Assembly: GCA_958298945.1 (NCBI GenBank)
Contig: OY282605.1
Coordinates: 117,114,267-117,178,266, forward strand
Length of the DNA: 64,000 nt
Direction: 5' to 3'
Source: Atherix ibis
Lineage: Eukaryota > Arthropoda > Insecta > Diptera > Athericidae
Part shown: one piece after another, positions 58,466 to 64,000 of the stretch
Layout of the letters: each line of letters starts with the position of its first letter
How positions within the stretch are numbered: position 1 is the first letter of the stretch
Position numbers and translations under genes: made by a program
Notes under the pieces: model-generated
The model's input: only the letters and a program-made list of their open reading frames with translations
Told to the model about the DNA's origin: nothing
Databases searched by the model: none

Positions 58466-61400
58466 CAATTTTTATAATTTTAGCGCATTGCTTAGTGTAT
58501 AAAAATTCATAATATTAATAAATGGCAATCTTTAATCTAAATATACATTATAATAAAAAAAAAAATTTGTTTGACAACTATTAAAGGACAACTATTAATT
58601 TTTACAAATTACAAAACAGATTAGAAAGTACAGTATTTTGAGAAAGATACAAAAATGTTTAAATTCTTGGATTGAGGATTCTTATATGAGGTTTGAAGGT
58701 CTATTTACACTCTCCTTGAGGTAATAGGATGTTTAAGGTGTTGAACAGAATAAAAACATAAATGCATAAGGCAGCGTGAAGTTTTTTTTTCTAAATTTAG
58801 TTTTTCTATGAAAATTAAAGAAAAAAATTAAAAATATTTCTTTGAAGAGGAATTACTAATTTAATTTTAATAATTATTATATGAAAAATAAAAACCTATT
58901 GAACGATTTTCTATCAAATGAATTGACTAAAAGACATTATAATTAGTAGGTCCTAAAGTAGACGTTCGAAGAAAAAAATGTGGAATAGTAAAAACGGTCG
59001 CTTCCTATCGAAATAGAATAAAAATTCAATCCTTTTTTTTATATTTTAATATAAATTTTCTTTTTAATAGAAAAAATATCGGAGTTTTAAAATTTCGTAA
59101 AGAATTTTTTTAAACCATAAAAAAATGTGCATATCTCTTGGGGCTATAGTTTTTTTTAGATCACTGTGAAAGTTGCGTTTTTAAAAATTGGATTTTTTAT
59201 TAAAAATATTCTTGTATTATTCTAGGACTTTTTTTTACAAAAAAAACATATTAAAATATTTTCCAACCTGAAAATTTATCTTAAATTAAATTAAAGTAAA
59301 TAATTTTTTTAGAAAAAAGATCATATTCTGATATGAGAAAAAAATATCAATACTTAATTTAATAGATTTTCCAAATGAACATAGAACTATGCAACAGTAT
59401 AAAATACATAATTAATTTGATAGGAAATTCTACCTTCCTTTTAACCAATAATACACTCTTTATTTGAATTATTATTCATAAGTCATTCCTATATAAAAGA
59501 AAAACATAAAAGATAATTTAAAAGAAATTAACAAATAATATTTAAACTAAATATGAAAAATTCCCAACAAGTATTCTTATAAATATTGATAAGAAAATTA
59601 TCTCCTATACTAAATTTTGTACAATCTAAAGTATACGGTTTTATTCCCTTTAATTTTCCAGTATGAAAATACGCAGGACCTTATGTATCACACGAACACC
59701 AATATATGCCATTACGTCGAGCTTGGCTCTACACAGGACACGTTTTATACGTGCCTAATAAAGACGAAATATCACAATTTAGTATAGTTAGTGATATAGT
59801 CCCTTGTTCAGAAATTTTCCTATTAAGTCACCCATACACTCAATTAGTCGCATAAAAACTACAGAAATTTGTCTTAATAATCGAAAAAACAGACACCACA
59901 AATACGGACGTGGAAAATGTCAGTCCCCCCTTCCAAAGTACATCGTACTTTATTTTGCGAAAAAAAAAAAAATTTTATTAGACCACTTTATGATCAATAA
60001 TAGAAAAAATTACTCACAAAAATATATTTAAAAGCTTTAGTTTTTGTTTTTGTTTTATTTTTTTTTATTTTTTCAGGTATCCAATGTCCAGTTTATATTA
60101 AATAATATCGTTTGTATTTGTGAACTGCGCAGAAATGACTCTAAAAATTAGACAAGAATAGATGCGAAAGAACACAGTGCTAAGAAAAAGCCAGCCAAAT
60201 ATTGGACAGATATGGATGTACATGTAATAAAATTTTTTATAAACGAACCTGTATAAATTTATCGCATGTAGAACCGAATTTTAAAGGGTTTATGAATTCA
60301 GTTGGCGAAATTTTTTGTTTTCTTTTTGTTTCTTAAGGGAAATTTTCTACCAAAAACGTTTGCATATTTGTAGAGAATAATATCGGACCATGTTTGAAGA
60401 GCCACATCCTTTAAGTTCATCTCAAGTATACCGAATAGCTTTCCCTTAAACATCTTAAAGAGAACCAACCCAAACGTACATGCCACAACCACTATAGTGT
60501 GTATGTTTTGCTAAGAAGAGGGCCATCAAACCTCCTCGCCTGACGACGCTATTGCAAAACCACTTGGAATACTTTGTAGTATATTGAATACCCAATATTT
60601 AGGTGTGGCTATCTATGTAAACCTATTTAAATTTATATGCCTGTGTATTCTGTGTTTGGTTAAAAAGGAAATAACTGTGGTTTGTCTGTAGTAAAAGATC
60701 AATAAGTCGGACCTGATTATATCTCTCGTATCTTTTCAGAAATGATTAAAATCGTCGTAATTAAATTGGAATTTTTTCTTTTTTTTTGAAATTTTCCAAT
60801 TAAATTTAAAATATACAAAATTATTCTAACTTTTGAGAACATTACTTATATTTAGTTTAATTCAAATTTTATTATTATTTTTTTTTGCACAAATCCGTTG
60901 GGATTTGTAAGTTTTTACAAAATTTTCGCCTGGAATCAAGTGGGTTCTTTTTATAGTTGCGCCTAAAAGTTATGCAAAGTTGTAAGTTGACTACTGGCGT
61001 CACAGCATATTGGCTCTTCGTTAAATAGGGTAGAAAAATTGGTCTCTTATTTACTATTACCGATTAATAAAATAAAAATGAAAGATTTATTCTAAAGAAA
61101 ATTCCCAATTGAATTAATAAATATTTATAAAATTATTTATATTAATTTGTTAATTTAATTTTGCTCTAAAAAATAATATTTCTTCTTCTGCTTCTCACTG
61201 AATTAAATTTACCATTTGCGTTTCTTCAATAACAGTTTTGTTAAATAAAAACCATAAATTGAAAAACTTAAAAATGCTTTTGCTATAAAAATAAATCGTT
61301 ATTATTTATCAAATTTAAAAACCGAAAATAAGTAACCAAAAATATGGAAAATGATTAAAATTATTAATAGTTTTAATTATTTTAAATAGAAAATTTAATA

Positions 61401-61600
61401 AAATTTTTTTAATAAATTGTTAAAATTCCTTTTTATTGGTTATTTCTAGTTATTACGAAGTTAATTTTCTTTAAAAAAAATTCTAATTGAATTAGAAGCA
61501 AATCTGTTTAAATAATTATATTTGTTAGAAAAATAAATGGAAAATTGTTTAATATTAAAAATAATAAGAAAAGGACGAAGAGAAGAGAGAAAAAATAATC
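58466..61600. other. AT-rich intergenic DNA, unassigned
   Basis: No supported gene. Two patches are less AT-biased: 59,660-59,960, starting after a strong acceptor-like TTTAATTTTCCAG, and 60,298-60,560, with a short minus-strand frame MVVACTFGLVLFKMFKGKLF. Neither matches a family I know. Confidence 0.35.
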
Positions 61601-61668
61601 CGCCCGAGCAGGGACTTGAACCCTGGACCGTTGGATTAAAAGTCCAACGCTCTACCGACTGAGCTACC
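61601..61668 (-). pseudogene. tRNA-Lys(TTT) gene truncated by retrotransposon
   Basis: All 68 nt are identical to the 3' 68 nt of the intact gene at 2791-2863. The five 5'-terminal nucleotides (GCCCG) and its upstream region are replaced by the 3' tail of a non-LTR element. A box, anticodon loop, B box and T6 terminator remain, so the internal pol III promoter may still work, but the acceptor stem cannot form. Confidence 0.93.
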
Positions 61669-61945
61669 TAGTTTGTTTGTTTGTTTGTTAGTTTGTTAAC
61701 GGGACACCAGACCTCGCCAGACGCTATTGCATCCATCTGCTTAGGCGGTCTGATGGTCCGCCCAGGATCCAGGAAAACAACGCCACACAAAAACCACAAA
61801 AACTCCTCACCCAATCCAGCGTCTCCCGCGTGCCGCAGCACCCATTTTTTTTTTACCTATTCTTCCGACTCGGCCACCCCAATGGGTGGTCCTATTCAAC
61901 CATTCGCCCGCCCCTGTCTACTCCTCTCAACATGCTCCCCAATAC

Positions 61946-62833
61946 CTACAGGCGTCTGACAACCGAAATGCCAGACTCCTCCGTGAATTTTAGTATCTTC
62001 CTGAAATTCCCAACCGGTACCCCATCGTCCGTATTTAGGAATTTACCTAGATCTCCCAAGGTGTTGATATTGCCCATTAGCCTTCGTCTGTTTATGTCGT
62101 GCCTCCTGCACGCTATCATGATGTGTTGGAAATCATCCTGTACTCCACATGTATCACATAAATCATTATCGGCATATTTGAAACGTAACAATTTCTTTTT
62201 GCATATAATATTGCCAGTACGAATATGGCACATTTTAACCACCTGTTCTCTAGACCATGTGTTACCCCTAAACCAATATTTACCATTGTCTGGTCTGCCA
62301 TTAGTACCATAGTGGAATCCGTTTCTTTTTGTAGACACCTCGGTGAATCTTTCCTGCCACTCTCTAGCTATTTTGCGTCTGATGGTTTTGAGGACTTCTT
62401 GAGTGCCCAGAGTGCACTCGACCATGACGGTATTCGGATTTGTGCATGCATCTCTGGCAAGCCAGTCAGCCTTGGTATTACCCGTAATATCAACGTGACT
62501 TGGGATCCATTGAATCTTATACGATCTACACGCGTTATCGCGGATCGTTTGCATGATGTTTTTTGCAATGGGATGTCGGTAATATTTCTCCCTATCTGGA
62601 AGGATCTTGCATGCAACCCTGGAATCCGTCAGGATGGCCACTCTATTAGCCGTACTGGAACTAGCCAAAGCTATAGCCATATCTATAGCTGCTAATTCCG
62701 CCGTTGTAATGGCATGTATTTTCCACCTTATGCTGTATTTATATTCATCCTTTGTTTCACTAATGAATATTCCAATTCCAGCCACTTCGTTCCTTAATGA
62801 TGCATCAGTATAAAATATCTGATGATCCCTCAT
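61946..62833 (-). CDS. RNase H domain and C-terminal tail of the non-LTR ORF2 (broken ORF)
   Basis: 295 codons. RNase H residues are visible: FYTDAS (Asp), ITTAELAAIDM (Glu), LTDSRVAC (Asp) and ADWLARDA (Asp), so the catalytic set looks intact. A later DLCDTCGVQDDFQHIMIAC motif is the Cys/His cluster usual after RNase H in such elements. The displayed Met is inside ORF2 and is not a true start; the frame continues from RT only after a shift near 62,850. Confidence 0.88.
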   Translation of the reverse strand: MRDHQIFYTDASLRNEVAGIGIFISETKDEYKYSIRWKIHAITTAELAAIDMAIALASSSTANRVAILTDSRVACKILPDREKYYRHPIAKNIMQTIRDNACRSYKIQWIPSHVDITGNTKADWLARDACTNPNTVMVECTLGTQEVLKTIRRKIAREWQERFTEVSTKRNGFHYGTNGRPDNGKYWFRGNTWSREQVVKMCHIRTGNIICKKKLLRFKYADNDLCDTCGVQDDFQHIMIACRRHDINRRRLMGNINTLGDLGKFLNTDDGVPVGNFRKILKFTEESGISVVRRL

Positions 62834-63016
62834 TTCCCTTTTCCATGTACATGTGAAAATATTTCATCCATATCACATTGCTAGTTTCGCTCTTCCATAA
62901 CTAAACCATGCCTGGAGAGCATTTTTAGCCGATCAAAATGCTGCCCATACTTAGCTATGGTTTTGTACATGTACGTCTTTTTCATTCTCGGATCGGTTGT
63001 GTTACCGAACATGTCC

Positions 63017-63295
63017 TCATTGAATATGGTCATCTTGGCCGCTTCCCGACAAGTCAACCATTCCCTTCTCATTGGAGAAGGCCACTCGACCACTTCCGCC
63101 AGAGTGTCCAACGTGTCTCAAAATATTTATTGAGCCCTGGACCCCCCTGGTCACACCAGAGCAGTGTTCCTGAAAATTTAATCGGTTATCAATTGTAATG
63201 CACAAATACCTGTGGCTTCCAACTATTTCAATATTCGAGCCACCTATTCGGATATCGCTCAATTGATTCTTCTTCGTAGCTTGGTATGGTAACAT
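63017..63295 (-). pseudogene. ORF2 linker after RT, shifted frames
   Basis: NQLSDIRIGGSNIEIVGSHR then YLCITIDNRLNFQEH is the conserved stretch after the RT palm (..YLGV.ID..L.F..H). It is one frame away from the upstream RT frame. A second shift near 63,110 moves on to the frame ending 62881 (MRREWLTCREAAKMTIFNED). Confidence 0.75.
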
Positions 63296-63990
63296 GACCC
63301 TGGTTTTTCACAATTTATTTCCATGTCCAGTTGTGACAACTTATTGTGTATGAATCCCATGCCCAGTTTGAGGAGTTTCTCGGCCCTTGGCCACGTTTCA
63401 GCGCTAATAACGAGTGCAATATCATCAGCAAACTGCAAAACCGTGCCAATTTCCTCCCCTAATTCATGAAGGCCCTTTGTATAGATGTTAAAAAGAGTCG
63501 GACTGAAGACACTGCCCTGCGGCAGGCCGCGGCTGGTAGTGATTTTACTCTCTCCGTCTGGTCCATTCATACTCAATTCTCTGTCGATGCAGAAATCCAT
63601 CATCCAATTTATTAACATTGGAGGGAACTGACATTTGTCCAATATGTTTTTCAGTTTGGGTATGTCAACCCGATTATAAGCCTGCTTCAGATCCAAAAAC
63701 AGAATAATCGTTTTGTGCTGTTTCGACTTATCCCTCTCCATAATATTTATCAGTTTGTTCAGGCATGTGGTGGCGCCCATATTCTTACGGAACCCAAAAC
63801 TATTCGTTGGAAGTGTTTTGTGCCTTTCCATAAAGTCCGTCATTCGATCCTTAATCATGCCATTTATTATCTTGACCGTCGTTGGCAGTAGTGCGATCGG
63901 TCTATAATTTTCAATTTTCCTGACGTCTTTTCCTGGTTTCGGGATTGCGACAACCCTTGCTGTTTTCCATGCCTTCCGCACATAATTCAT
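63259..63990 (-). CDS. reverse transcriptase domain of the non-LTR ORF2 (partial)
   Basis: Motifs in order: VVAIPKPGKD, NYRPIALLPTTVKIIN, NSFGFRKNMGATTCLNKLIN, ILFLDLKQAYNRVD (first Asp), SRGLPQGSVFSPTLFNIY and VLQFADDIALVI (FADD box with both Asp). All catalytic residues of the palm are present. The frame is lost soon after INCEK by a one-base shift. The upstream endonuclease and ORF1 lie outside the window. Confidence 0.93.
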   Translation of the reverse strand: MNYVRKAWKTARVVAIPKPGKDVRKIENYRPIALLPTTVKIINGMIKDRMTDFMERHKTLPTNSFGFRKNMGATTCLNKLINIMERDKSKQHKTIILFLDLKQAYNRVDIPKLKNILDKCQFPPMLINWMMDFCIDRELSMNGPDGESKITTSRGLPQGSVFSPTLFNIYTKGLHELGEEIGTVLQFADDIALVISAETWPRAEKLLKLGMGFIHNKLSQLDMEINCEKPGSCYHTKLRRRIN

Positions 63991-64000
63991 ATGTCATTCG

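Larger units (their letters stand above)
61669..64000 (-). mobile_element. non-LTR retrotransposon with RT and RNase H, inserted in tRNA-Lys
   Basis: Minus-strand element whose 3' end abuts the tRNA-Lys body, with tail TAACAAACAAACAAACAAAC plus a few bases. About 280 bp of 3' UTR precede the tail. ORF2 reads RT, linker, RNase H and a CysCysHisCys-like tail, and runs off the window at 64000. Frameshifts near 63,295 and 63,110 and one before the RNase H frame break it. The RT plus RNase H layout fits I/R1/LOA-type clades; the clade is not decided. Confidence 0.93.

Noticed and set aside
60298..60492. 64-codon minus-strand ORF (MVVACTFGLVLF...)
   Set aside because: Hydrophobic start looked like a membrane protein fragment, but nothing around it supports an exon and no family is recognised.
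61681..62695. Plus-strand ORFs across the retrotransposon
   Set aside because: They are antisense to the RNase H and RT frames on the minus strand.

Overview
The window is AT-rich, intron-rich nuclear DNA from an insect, most likely a brachyceran fly. It holds a close homologue of Drosophila annexin B9 (324 residues, with long stretches matching my recollection of the fly protein), nuclear tRNA-Lys genes, a RAD51C-type recombinase of the short insect form, a 13-finger C2H2 protein, many mariner-type relics and non-LTR retrotransposons. There is no bacterial gene organisation. Exon calls are hand-built from reading frame, splice consensus and family knowledge.

0-6 kb: an inverted duplication (arms 287-1253 and 3651-4557) carries two copies of a small gene facing outwards from a centre that holds two intact tRNA-Lys genes (CTT and TTT), both on the minus strand. 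Each copy keeps a TATA-like box, a spliced 5' UTR and the start of the same small ORF. 6-9 kb: a deleted mariner and diffuse AT-rich repeats.

11-44 kb: annexin B9 on the plus strand. A possible TATA/Inr and 5' UTR exon lie near 10,993-11,175. Coding exons are 18,858-18,887, 26,323-26,805, 26,872-27,097 and 27,194-27,375. Five mutually exclusive terminal exons follow, each exactly 54 bp, at 30,673, 33,871, 34,298, 37,835 and 43,533. They swap the last 17 residues (end of annexin repeat 4) but all keep an acidic residue at the GxGT-38-[D/E] calcium position. Introns and spacers hold a 13-bp minisatellite, an inverted repeat pair, mariners, a pogo/Tigger-like relic and a decayed IWGSxNP-type transposase.

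44-49 kb: a transposon-rich spacer with a 3'-truncated mariner, a tRNA-derived SINE with an AAAC tail, an IWGSxNP relic and a decayed non-LTR endonuclease region. 48.9-55.1 kb: a RAD51C/spn-D-type gene on the minus strand, five solid exons; its 5.1-kb second intron contains a 3.57-kb array of about 179 copies of a 20-bp unit in strict register. 55.7-57.2 kb: an intron-free 13-finger C2H2 gene on the minus strand. 57-61.6 kb: mostly unassigned AT-rich DNA. 61.6-64 kb: a tRNA-Lys(TTT) gene cut after nucleotide 5 by a non-LTR retrotransposon (RT plus RNase H) that runs off the window end.
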